Positions 41,764-51,497 of a stretch of 64,000 bases of DNA are shown here, one piece after another; position 1 is the first letter of the stretch; each line of letters opens with the position of its first letter. Source of the DNA: Strigamia acuminata (lineage: Eukaryota > Arthropoda > Chilopoda > Geophilomorpha > Linotaeniidae); the NCBI GenBank assembly GCA_949358305.1, contig OX442314.1, positions 40,744,581 through 40,808,580 of the forward strand. Reading direction: 5' to 3'. The position numbers were made by a program, and so were the translations under genes. The notes beneath the pieces were generated by a model, which did not search any database, was not told the DNA's origin, and saw nothing but the letters and a program-made list of their open reading frames with translations.

Positions 41764-41985
41764 TATAGATAAGGTTGCAGCTATAAAATGTATTAAATTA
41801 TTTTTCTTATTCTTTGCAGCTTTTACTGATAAAAAATTTCCTGAACAAAAGGTGACTGATCTGACAGCAGCCATTACAGCAAAACTGAATAATGAAGCAT
41901 AAGCATGGAAAGCTGTAGTTAAAATAAAATAAAATGTTGAATGTTCAAAGATCAAACCGCTGTATTCTATACCTGAGTGACCGAG
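41764..41985. other. Gap without gene
   Basis: AT-rich. Nothing is recognised. Confidence 0.4.
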
Positions 41986-41989
41986 GCTG

Positions 41990-42290
41990 ATGATAATCGA
42001 GCATCGTTGTAGTCCAGAATCAACTGAATCTACGAATACATTGATTATACATCACATAACACCTAATGCATTTCAGAAAATGATTGTTTCTTTAGCAGTC
42101 CAAGTACATCTCGATACACAATTACCGGCTTGGAAATTAGAAGACACATCATGCTGCATGTGGAATGATATAAATGATTTCATTCGATTCAATTATGGAA
42201 GACCAACTGAAAAATGTCTAAACCATCCAGAAGATGAAAGTATTTGTAGATTTATGCCAATTCAACGTGTCTTGCAAATTTTCGGATGAT
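41990..42290 (+). pseudogene. P-like transposase fragment at the left border of copy B
   Basis: The frame contains ITPNAFQKMIVSLAVQV, similar to the segment following the SEKHLN motif in P-element transposases. FNYGRPTEKCLNHP is nearly repeated at 38715-38760. The frame runs across 42282, where homology to the left edge of the window begins. Weak assignment. Confidence 0.4.
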
Positions 42291-42961
42291 GTACTTGATA
42301 CTGTTATTGTTTGTCCTCTAGAAAGATCAATGTGATCAATCTATGTTTTGTAGTGCAAAAGAAAAAAATTCTTGAGTTTACTTCCACACAATGGACACAC
42401 ATTGCTGCGAGAAAGCCAAAGCTTCTACGAAAACTCTGCAAAGATTGGACCCGCCGAGGATGCAACAGTTAGACTCGTGCGGGCCCACAATTCTCTTATT
42501 TTGTTAGGAGATAATTAATACAGAGATTTGATGCTAAGCAGAAACCGTTTTGAACCGTTTAAACCCAAATTTCTTTCCAATATTGAGCATGGAATGTAAT
42601 GAAGACCTGGAAAATTCATATTTCTTTCAAATTATTTTGAATTACTCGCAGGAATGAAAAAAGAATATCAAGTGGTGGATTGGAAGAAGAAACAACAGAA
42701 TCTGCATCAATTCAGTGATTGACCTCAATAGTTTTGCTAAAGGGTCATTTAGTTAAGCAAAAATCTAAAGGAGTTGGAAATAGCAAATTCGAATGTGTGC
42801 ACCATTAAAAATGTAGAATAACGAAAAGAAAAATGTATTTTTTACAACATTCCTTCTTGAAAATTGTAAATGCCACATTCCTTCTTGACTGCGGGCTAAC
42901 AATACAATGAGAATTGTAAATGCCACATTCCTTCTTGAATGCGGGCTAACAATACAACTAG

Positions 42962-44140
42962 ATGATGTGACAGAAATTTTCAAATGACCAGAGCTCTCTT
43001 CTGGTTTCACCGAGACAAGTAATGTGCTCAGTTTATCCAGGGGTGACCACGTGGAGGTAGAGAGTTGGATTTTACACCCCCGCGAACAAATCAATTCATG
43101 GCTTTGAACAATTATATGCACAGTCTTTGTCAGGAATGTGAAGTTTCAGCACCCAATCACATGTGCCTTACAAGGAAAAGTAATGACTGGAATTTTCTTT
43201 TCCCGAAAGGAAAAGGCTAAAAATACTATACATACCAATTTTGTTTTTCTGTTGGGTGTCTAATAAAACGTTTATTTTCAGAAAATTCGCATTTTCATGG
43301 TCCTGGGATAACTATGACGATGGAAAGAAAATATTTCGAGACGAACCAATCGATGTCGTACAACAGACTGAAAAGAAATGCAGAAACTAATCAAAAAATC
43401 ATTATAGTTTTTTTAAAAAAAAATAAAGTAAAAGCTGCAGATTATTATTAAAATATTGCATGGAAGAATGCAACCCGAAAACGACGCCAATAAATCGAGC
43501 AGCGCAATTACTAAGAATTGATCGGGAAATTGATGAATCACTTTCGGTCGCGAAAATTGTCAATTTTAGTAAAAAATATTCACAGATATTTCAGCCCAAA
43601 AACATCATCTGATTAATATTGATGTATTTGCAGCTAGTTTTATCCAAAATATATCAAATTAAATTGATAGTTTGTCAAGTTTAACGATACCTGAATGATT
43701 TTTCGTGTTGCCGGGATGAAAATCATCAAAATTCTATCAAATGCCATCTCAAACAATAATTCCAACTACGCAGAGAAAATCAGACAGCCACTAAAGAAAA
43801 AAACAAGATAACTGTGAACAATGAGAACAAAATTAAACTTAAAAACGTTACCACCACGGAAATACATCGACCTTCCATTGTCCACACGCTTTGAAAACGA
43901 CTACGGGGTCGACAGGCGGAAGCCCAAAGTTTCGTGGTTCGTGAGAGAACAAATCTCGGTACATAAGCTGTGCGCTTGCAGCGCTTGCAGCGCTTGCAGT
44001 GATAAACACGATACCTTTACAAGGCATGGTATTTTGTTTCTTTGCGCAGAAACAAGTTGTTTTTCCACTTGATCGAGGTTCAAGGGAAAGGATGTACGGA
44101 TACTAACCTTCAACAAGCAGCAACAAATTCGATATATTTA
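42962..44140. other. Non-coding block of copy B
   Basis: Equivalent of 681-1859 in copy A, with the same doubtful 83-codon frame at 43821-44072. No gene is supported. Confidence 0.5.
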
Positions 44141-45170
44141 TGCAAAACTCGTTTCTGTTGCTTATTTCAAATGATAAACCACTTTTATTAAAATGTGCTC
44201 AAACTAAAAACTTTTGTAGAAATTGATTTTTGAGTTAAAAAATCAAGTAGGACCTACGACTACAGCATCTTGACTAGGTTGCAAGCATGTACTGCAGGTG
44301 AAAAATATTTTGAATAAATTGAAAAAAAATCTCATTTTGCAATAAAAATAAATGTAAAATTTTAGAAAATGATGATAATATACATAATTTTAATTACTTT
44401 TGAATTTTTGCACCTTTCTTCTCATTGGTGACTATTCTGGACGCTTTGAGCGTTACTCTCGTTGCATTTACAGCCAAAACTGCACTAGTAGCGTCCATGA
44501 ATGTGGCACGCTTTTGCGTCGCTGCAATCGCGTCGGCTTTTGCACCTATGACTTCAGCCAACAATTTTAATTCAGCGGTTCGTTCGAAAACTCGACGCTG
44601 ATGAAACTTTTTCCAGGTCTCCTCTTGTTCCGACACCTCGTTATTGAATTGCCGGCTGCAAACTCCCATCCAGAACTCGTCAGTTTTGCCAAGTAGATAA
44701 GGATTAATCGTCTCCACTTGGCTCAACTGTTAAGCCGTGCACTTGCACATGTAAGGGCTCAACTCGTCAAAACTCAGCGCCTTAATTTGTGACCAGCTGC
44801 CCCAGCAGGCTGATCACTCACCTGCAGCACAGGAGCTGTGTTACTGACGTTACTGTATGTCGGAAATTTTTTTAACACACAAGCTGTTTGTGCCTTAGCC
44901 TAACCTTTAACCTTATACTTCGACTACTCCTCGTTACGGACCCAATTAACATCCTTCCATCATCTTCTTCAGGTGTTTTTTCTAGATTGTGGTGACCTCA
45001 AATACACACATTTGAGTGAGCATCATATTTCCTGAATTGTTTAAAAATAAGAATAAATATCATTTTATGTTTTGTTTCAACGTATGTTGAAATAAAACAT
45101 ATTTCACATATTAATAAATAAACAACACAATATTGCTCCAACAAAGTAATATTTTGTGCCAAGTACAGCT
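44141..45170 (-). repeat. 1-kb repeat family with degenerate ORF, copy 2
   Basis: Segmental-duplication partner of the repeat at 1860-2889, with the same minus-strand frame (44394-44726) and the same in-frame TAA just upstream. It is followed, as in copy A, by P-element transposase relics. The protein family is not recognised. Confidence 0.7.
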
Positions 45171-45235
45171 TGGAAACAGTACCATGTGAACCACGTGCAA
45201 GGGGCAGGCTACAGCGTAGACAGCAGACCGTTAGG

Positions 45236-46133
45236 CAGAACAACAATGTTGCATGACATGAAGGTCAACAAGATGAAGACATATTTCAATAATCCTGCTG
45301 ATGAAACCAAAAGAATCTGGGTTTTTATGACATTCCAAATTTGCGGAAACAGTTACGAAACCATTTTTTAGATCCTGGATTCATATTGGCCGACGAAAAA
45401 ATTATAACAAAAGAAGTGATTCGTCAGTTGCTGCTTAAAAGTTATGGTGAGCACAGATTGGGTTGTCACATTAGTGAGCAAAGATGATCAATTGGATTGC
45501 AGACGACATTGCTGCAGCCTTATCAGTGCGAGCAGTCTCACGAAGAGCGTATGCACATTTAAGGAATATTGGATATTCATTTCCTGGCTTATCTACTCTT
45601 CGCAGATGGACCAGAAATTTTATGTGCAGGCCAGGTATCCTTTGGGATGTCCTAACAATCATACAAAAGCAAACTGCTGGTTTCAATGAACGGGAAAAGA
45701 TGTGCATTTTATCATTTGATGAAATGAATGTAGATGCACGTATATGCTACGACCAAACATTGGACAAAATTTTGGGGCCTCATAGCAATGTACAGGTTTA
45801 TGATCAGAGGACTGATAAAAAAATTGGAAGCAGGTGATATACTACGACTTTGACACAGCAATGAAACCAGATTTGCTGCGAGAAATTGTGAAAGGTGTTG
45901 CAAATATTAGTTTGAGAACAGTTGGGATTGTTAATGACATGGGTGGGAAGAATCAGAAGCTGTGGAATGACATGGAGGTCAACATGACGAAAACATATTT
46001 CAGCAATCCAGCTGATGAAACCAAAAGAATCTGTGTTTTTTAGGACATTCCGCATTTGTTGAAGCTATTACGAAACCATTTTTAGATTCTGGATTCACAT
46101 TGGCTGACGGTAAAATTATAACCAAAGATCTAT
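45236..46133 (+). pseudogene. P-element transposase relic, uninterrupted (copy B)
   Basis: Same rearranged order as copy A. A late segment (NPADETKRI ... HISEQ) ends near 45483. Then comes an early-to-late run: DDIAAALSVRAVSRRAY, FPGLSTLRRWTRNF, CILSFDEMNVDARICYD, VQVYDQRTDK, a frame change near 45836, DFDTAMKPDLLREIV, VNDMGGKNQKLWNDM, NPADETKRI, stop, DIPHLLKLLRNHF. These are RNase H-like core motifs of P/THAP9 transposases. No THAP finger is attached. It gives the empty site for LTR element 1 (TACGACTTTGAC). Confidence 0.88.
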
Positions 46134-46705
46134 AGTTGAAATGTTTTATGCTATTTTGATTAGCACGATTACCGTAGATTTACATAAAAATTATCATAAG
46201 AGTGTAACTTTTTTCTATTGGCCGAGCCATTTTACTGGTGTAGTTATAGATAAAAGTAGACTTTGACCAGTATCGGTATCGGCTATCGGCCGATATTTCG
46301 GTATTCACTGATATCGGATCAGATATTTTTTTACATGGCCGATACCGATATTGCCACGTTTCTAAAATGTATCGTTTTAAACGATACGTTTTTTTTTTTT
46401 TTAATTCCAGCAAAATTCAATGAATACAATTAAAAATCACTTTATTCACTCGAATTTCATGTTACAACGTATTTTTGCTTTTCGTAGCATACCGTAATCT
46501 AAACTGATAATACACCCCAAATGCGATATTTATTTTGATTGCCGCAAAGTGGCGATTACATTAAATTTAAAGTCCTTTTCTCCACTTTTTTCACGTCATG
46601 TTCATGTCTCGCGATGTTTGAATCGACAATCGCAAGGATTCGTAAGTTCTATCAAAGTAAAAGCACCAGCAAAATAACGGTCCGCAGAGAAGAAGTACGT
46701 TCGTA
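46134..46705. other. Gap between P relic and Rab gene, copy B
   Basis: Hairpin-prone TATCGG/CCGATA cluster at 46273-46350 and a poly-T run, as in copy A. The last 250 bp are presumably the Rab upstream region. No TATA box is evident. Confidence 0.45.
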
Positions 46706-47572
46706 ATGACGGTTTAGGCTCGTGCCATCGTTTTCTAATCGATTTTTGTAGTTTAGACGGAAACCTCCGAGGTCAAAGAACACTTGTACAAGATTTTAGT
46801 TATAGGGGAACTCGGCACTGGCAAGACGAGCATCATCAAACGTTACGTTCATCAGTTCTTCTCGCAACATTACAGAGCCACGGTAAACTCGAAACGAGTG
46901 AATCGAATTTAGTAGTTTTTAATTGCGGTGGAAAATGTTTGCAGATAGGAGTTGATTTTGCACTCAAAGTGATCAACTGGGACCCGAGTACAGTGAATCG
47001 ATTACAGTTGTGGGATATTGCGGGACAGGAACGATTCGGGAACATGACTCGCGTGTATTATAAGGAAGCTGTGGGTGCGTTTCTCGTGTTTGACGTTACG
47101 AGGTCGGCCACCTTCGAAGCCGTGCAGAAGTGGAAACTCGATTTAGATAACAAAGTTCAGTTGCCGAATGGGAACAAAGTTCCCTGTGTTTTATTGGCAA
47201 ATAAAGTGATTTTTTATTTTTATTTTTTATTTTAGTTTTTAATTTTTTAATTTTCTTTTGGTGTAGTGCGATCAACCTAAAGAGGGAATTGTGAATAATC
47301 TCGCAATGATGGAAGAGTTTTGTAAAGAAAAGGAGTTTGTTACGTGGTTTGAAACGTCGGCGAAGGAAAATATTAATTTGGATGAGGCGTCAAGATTTCT
47401 GGTTGCAAAGGTTGTTTTTCTAATTAAATTGTGTTTGGTTTAGATGATATTTAATATTTTTATTATTATTGCATAGATTTTAGCTAATGAAAAGGCTTAT
47501 CAATTAGATGACGATACAATAGATGCGGACAAAATTTTTATTCATCTATCAGAACGACAGAATTCCAAATGA
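46706..47572 (+). CDS. Rab32/38-like small GTPase, copy B (intact, five exons)
   Basis: Exons 46706-46711, 46757-46882, 46945-47205, 47267-47410 and 47477-47572 join to 210 residues. Introns are 45-66 nt. Exon 1 is the least certain; an in-frame TAG lies just before exon 2, so a start upstream by splicing is needed. Motifs: P-loop GELGTGKTS (19-27), DIAGQERFGNMTRVYYKEAV (68-87), NKCD (130-133) and ETSAKENIN. These and WFETSAK match Rab32/38, which direct cargo to lysosome-related organelles. The C-terminus ends SERQNSK without the usual prenylated cysteines, unlike typical Rab32, so membrane anchoring may be lost or an exon missed. Copy B is the source-like copy. Confidence 0.88.
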
Positions 47573-47724
47573 AAAAAGAATGTGAATGAATTTAATCATT
47601 AAAAAAAAAATTAATTGTTAACCATTTTGATATAAAAAATTACTTCTAACGCTTAGGTCTGGTTTATTAACGTCGTACTAACGTTGATGTGTGAACGTCG
47701 TGTAGACGATTTAAAAACGATAAG

Positions 47725-47731
47725 TATATAA
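47725..47731 (+). promoter_or_regulatory. TATA box of two-RRM gene, copy B
   Basis: TATATAA 76 nt before the ATG at 47807, identical in placement to copy A. Confidence 0.65.
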
Positions 47732-47806
47732 GAAAGAGCATACAGTACATTCCCACATTTGTACGACGGTTGGGTTTCACTTCACATACCATTCGTACAA
47801 ACTATT

Positions 47807-49012
47807 ATGTCGGATTACGATAATTCTAGCTGTTCCGTATTTATCGGCAGCCTATCGCCCGAAACGACTGAAGAACAGTTGAGAGAGTTATTTAGCCAAA
47901 TCGGACCGGTCGTTAAATTATCAATTGCTTACGACCGCGAGACTAAAAAGCCGAAAAACTACGGGTTTTGTTTATTCCGCGACCACCAGACGGCGATAAG
48001 TGCGGTACGAAATCTAAATAAATCCGAATTAAACGGTCGTCCGATTTGCGTGAACGAGGCGAACAAGAGAGGCAAAGCGAAGATCTCTCCGCCGCCTGGT
48101 GCAGACTCGCAGAATAATTCCGCCTGCTCCGTATTCATAGGGAACATTCCTCACGACACGACTGAAGAGCAGCTCAAACAAGTGTTCTCGCAAATCGGAC
48201 CGGTGAAAAACCTGCGATTCGTCTACGATTCGGAGACGAAAAAGTCGAAGAACTTCGGATTTTGTCTCTACCACGACCAGGACACGGCAATGCGTGCAAT
48301 TCGCAGTTTGGACAAGCACGAAATCAACGGGCGCGCACTCCGTGTAAGCGAAGCGGCAAAAAAGGAGAGATCAAACCCGGTTGGCGCTAACGGAAGTTTA
48401 CACGGAGCCGAGGTGGATTCGGACAAGGCGATAGAGGCGATAACGACGGCGGTAGCCAGTACAGCACCCGAGGAAATGGCAATGTTAATGGAAGAGATAA
48501 AAACGAGCTTGGAAAAATTTCCCGACGAAACGCGACAGATGTTGATCGACAATCCGCAGCTTGCGTACGCGCTGCTGCAGACGCAAGTTGCAATGGGAAT
48601 CGTTGAACCGAAAGCAGCGATCGAAATGCTACACCGGGAAGCAAACGTGCAGGCGATGTTTGAGATGAATAACCGTTTTAATAAAGCGCCTCCTCCATTT
48701 CCAACATTCAATTTTCCACCACCATCGCTCCCACCTTTCAATGTACCACCACCACCGTTCCCGCAATTTAATTGTCCACCTCCTCCAATCCATCCATTAG
48801 ACCGTCCGCCTCCATCCGAATTCGAGCGTCGTGATGACGAGGAATATCGTGATCGGAGATCCAGACCAAGGCGAGATAAAAGTGTGAGAGAGGTTGAACG
48901 GCGAGATATAGATGTGAGAGAGGATGAACGGGGGCCGAGGTTTCAACGGAATGATGATTACAACCGTTCACGACCACAAGCAAAAGCTCGACGTAGAAAC
49001 AGTCAATATTAA
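47807..49012 (+). CDS. CstF-64-like RNA-binding protein with two RRMs, copy B
   Basis: 401 residues, single exon, near-identical to 27897-29072: tandem RRMs, CstF-64 hinge, Pro-rich stretch, Arg/Asp-rich tail. Differences include Val to Ala and Met to Ile before and within the hinge, a Pro-Phe for Leu-Leu change in the Pro-rich part, and a 30-bp tandem duplication near 48886-48925 adding ten residues (VERRDIDVRE). Both copies are full length with mostly conservative changes, so both may be expressed. The Rab gene ends 235 nt upstream, in the same orientation. Confidence 0.88.
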   Translation: MSDYDNSSCSVFIGSLSPETTEEQLRELFSQIGPVVKLSIAYDRETKKPKNYGFCLFRDHQTAISAVRNLNKSELNGRPICVNEANKRGKAKISPPPGADSQNNSACSVFIGNIPHDTTEEQLKQVFSQIGPVKNLRFVYDSETKKSKNFGFCLYHDQDTAMRAIRSLDKHEINGRALRVSEAAKKERSNPVGANGSLHGAEVDSDKAIEAITTAVASTAPEEMAMLMEEIKTSLEKFPDETRQMLIDNPQLAYALLQTQVAMGIVEPKAAIEMLHREANVQAMFEMNNRFNKAPPPFPTFNFPPPSLPPFNVPPPPFPQFNCPPPPIHPLDRPPPSEFERRDDEEYRDRRSRPRRDKSVREVERRDIDVREDERGPRFQRNDDYNRSRPQAKARRRNSQY

Positions 49013-49293
49013 AACATTACAGTCTACGGCGGAGTGATGTAAAATAGCGATTTTCCAACAAGATGTTATAGACCCAAACACCAATGAGAAAGACAGGAAG
49101 ACCAATACGCATGAGGTGTAATTTCATGCAATGCTAACTGCATAATTGAACAAATACCACTTGCATTTCAACAACTCCTAGGTCAGTTCAGTTTCAATTG
49201 ATGGTTTGTGTATAAATGAGTTTCAACATATTTTTTTCTACATTACTTTTATATCTTTATTGAATTCATTTTGGGGTTTGGTTTTGCTACTTT

Positions 49294-49818
49294 TCAACCT
49301 TGGTTTCGACGATTATCTCCTCTGGTGGCTTGATACGTGCAAGATACACCATAAATTAGGCCTGGTTTGCAATATAAGTCAAGACCAAATAAATTGTAGC
49401 ACTGGTCGTTTTTTGGGTCACAATCAGCCTTGAAGCGAAGACAAGTCCTGGAACAAAAGAAATTGTAATCAATAATCAATGATATATCAATACACAGTAG
49501 AGCATTGTGCAAATGTGGGCTTTATAGTTTCGTAGAAATGAACTAACAGATCACACCATTTTAAATTTTCGTTGTAAACTTACTTGGAATTTTTTGATCC
49601 CCTCTCTTGATTGTCAACGTCATTGGAATTGGCCTCAGTTTCTTCTGAAAAAATAACTGTAAGCTTACTTGGCCGAGTAAGACACATATTTCTAGTTGTA
49701 AATCAACTTTATATGTTTTTGTTTTGTCTATACCTAAACTTGCCAACGGTGTAGCCACAAGAAGTTGAGCAAGCACTAAGAATGCGCACAGCATCAAAAG
49801 AATCAAACACTTGACCAT
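49294..49818 (-). CDS. Small secreted cysteine-rich peptide, copy B (three exons)
   Basis: Exons 49734-49818, 49584-49644 and 49294-49447 join in phases 1 and 2 with GT-AG borders (GTATAG/TTTTTTCAG, GTAAGT/GTTCCAG), giving exactly 99 codons and a TGA. Residues 1-22 or so form a signal peptide (MVKCLILLMLCAFLVLAQ). A short acidic Asn/Ser/Glu-rich propeptide-like exon follows, then a mature part with five cysteines (TCLRFKADC, DQCYN, LYCKPG, GVSCTY). The exon layout (signal, pro-region, Cys module) is typical of secreted antimicrobial, venom-like or immune peptides. The family is not identified, and no function should be assumed. Confidence 0.78.
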
Positions 49819-50024
49819 AATTCTTCTTGTATCGCTATAGAAAGAGAATGTAAGAGTAATTTAGCTGAGCAATAATTTCGATATTCTTACTTCTTAATGA
49901 TGGATTTCTCGAAGTGGAGCGTGTTCGGCTGAATTTCTTTTTCAGTGTGCGTTACCTTTTCTAATGCGTTTAAGTAGGATCATAGAGTATCGCATGTGAT
50001 TGAATTTAGCCAATTGGACCCAAG

Positions 50025-50430
50025 ACATTGACCCTGCGATTCCCCTCGTTGCCGATTCCCGACTCTTCTTCAATATTCACATGGAACCTTTTAACTTTTA
50101 TCGCCACTATATGCAAATAGAGGAAACTCAGGTTTATCCAAATTGGAATTGGCACATGTGTCCTTTCGTCAGATAGCTCCGGCGATGTGTAAGTAAAGAA
50201 AACGGAACTTTCCTGTATTACCACTCGCAACCCAAGGACTTGTTGCAGTCTTGCTGTCGTTTCCCTACTGCAGAACCATCACGGAGCAAACGTTTTTTCG
50301 TGAGAGTGTTGTTGCATCTGATGGCGCGGAACTGTTCAAATTCGCAGGACCAAACTTTGAAGAAAGACTTGGAAACAACAGGCGGCAAGTTGTGACAGTA
50401 CCACGTAAACGACGAGCAAGGCAGAACAAC
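50025..50430. other. Stretch between copy B and third P relic
   Basis: No supported gene. Short frames exist on both strands (for example 50251-50442 plus), but none has a recognisable domain. Confidence 0.4.
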
Positions 50431-50672
50431 AATGTTGCATGACATGAAGGTCAACAAGATGAAGACATATTTCAATAATCCTGCTGATGAAACCAAAAGA
50501 ATCTGGCTTTTTATGACATTCCGCATTTGTGGAAAGTCACAAAACCATTTTTTAGATTCTGGATTCACATTGGCTAACGGAAAAATTATAACCAAAGAAG
50601 TGATTCGTCAGTTGCTGCATAAAGATAATGGTGAGCTCAGATTGGGTTTCCACATTAGTGAGCAAAGATGGT
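50431..50672 (+). pseudogene. P-element transposase relic, third copy, left part
   Basis: MLHDMKVNKMKTYF, NPADETKRI, then (frameshift) DSGFTLANGKIITKEVIRQL and LGFHISEQ. LTR element 3 begins at 50673. TGGT at 50669-50672 is the target duplication. Confidence 0.85.
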
Positions 50673-51303
50673 TGTCGTGATTCGACTTTGTGGTTAAAGA
50701 TAATAAATAATACACTCGGGAATACAATATATTTCAAATACTGCTTTATTAAAACACGCTTACTAATACAAATATAAGTCAAGATGTTTCCTGTGTTGGT
50801 CCTCGGATTCGGCTGCGAATACGAGTTGCCGCTAAACAATGGCGGATCCAATTGTTTAGTCCTACGCGTGGTCTATGTTTGTTGTCTAGGGTATTTCCAC
50901 GTGTTATTATGAACACGCGAGAATTCGCTTTCTCGTGCGAATTAAACGAATATCGTTCGAATATTTATTCTAGCGTAGATTGGCTACGCTAAATAAATGT
51001 GGCTGTTGTACAGTTGAAATGGTCAGCGGGCACCGGTCCTCGATCAATCCGTGAAACGGCCTGAAAGGTGAGGTAAATGGTGCTCTTGCTGAAATGTGGT
51101 AACTGTAGTGTCGTTTCCGGTCAAGCATTGGCTATATATATTAACCGGAAATGACGTCATATGCAAATCCTTCTGATTATGCAGGTTCGCAGAAACACGC
51201 GACTAGTCAGTCTAGTCGGTATTTCTAGCGCGCTCTAGTGGCGAGTATTAGTAACACAATAATCACCGCTAATTACTTCTTCAGGTGATGCTGAATCACC
51301 ACA
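50673..51303 (-). repeat. 3' LTR of element 3
   Basis: 631 bp. The minus strand has AATAAA (plus TTTATT at 50745-50750) and the TATA/CRE/octamer group at 51133-51168. Confidence 0.97.
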
Positions 51304-51315
51304 CGTCCCTCCCCG
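51304..51315 (-). other. Polypurine tract, element 3
   Basis: Minus strand CGGGGAGGGACG abuts the 3' LTR. Confidence 0.85.
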
Positions 51316-51497
51316 AGAATAAATCATCGGGGCCCCCCCTTTAAATAAAGGTGGAGCAGTATCTTTAATCATAAATAATCTTTTTATTAAATAATGATGA
51401 ATGATGAACAAAATATTTTACATTCTTGAAATTGATACATAAATAATTTCAGGGTTTTTTAGAGAAGACAGTCTTCTCGTTATGAATATGTAATTAA

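Larger units (their letters stand above)
42282..50024. repeat. Segmental duplication, copy B (uninterrupted)
   Basis: This is the partner of the sequence at 1-30097, in the same orientation. It lacks both LTR elements, so it preserves the pre-insertion sequence at both sites. It carries the intact Rab32-like gene, the two-RRM gene and a complete three-exon secreted peptide gene. The right boundary is sharp at 50024, where the shared GCCAATTGG sequence ends. Very high identity suggests a recent duplication, or two haplotypes placed in series by assembly. Confidence 0.93.
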
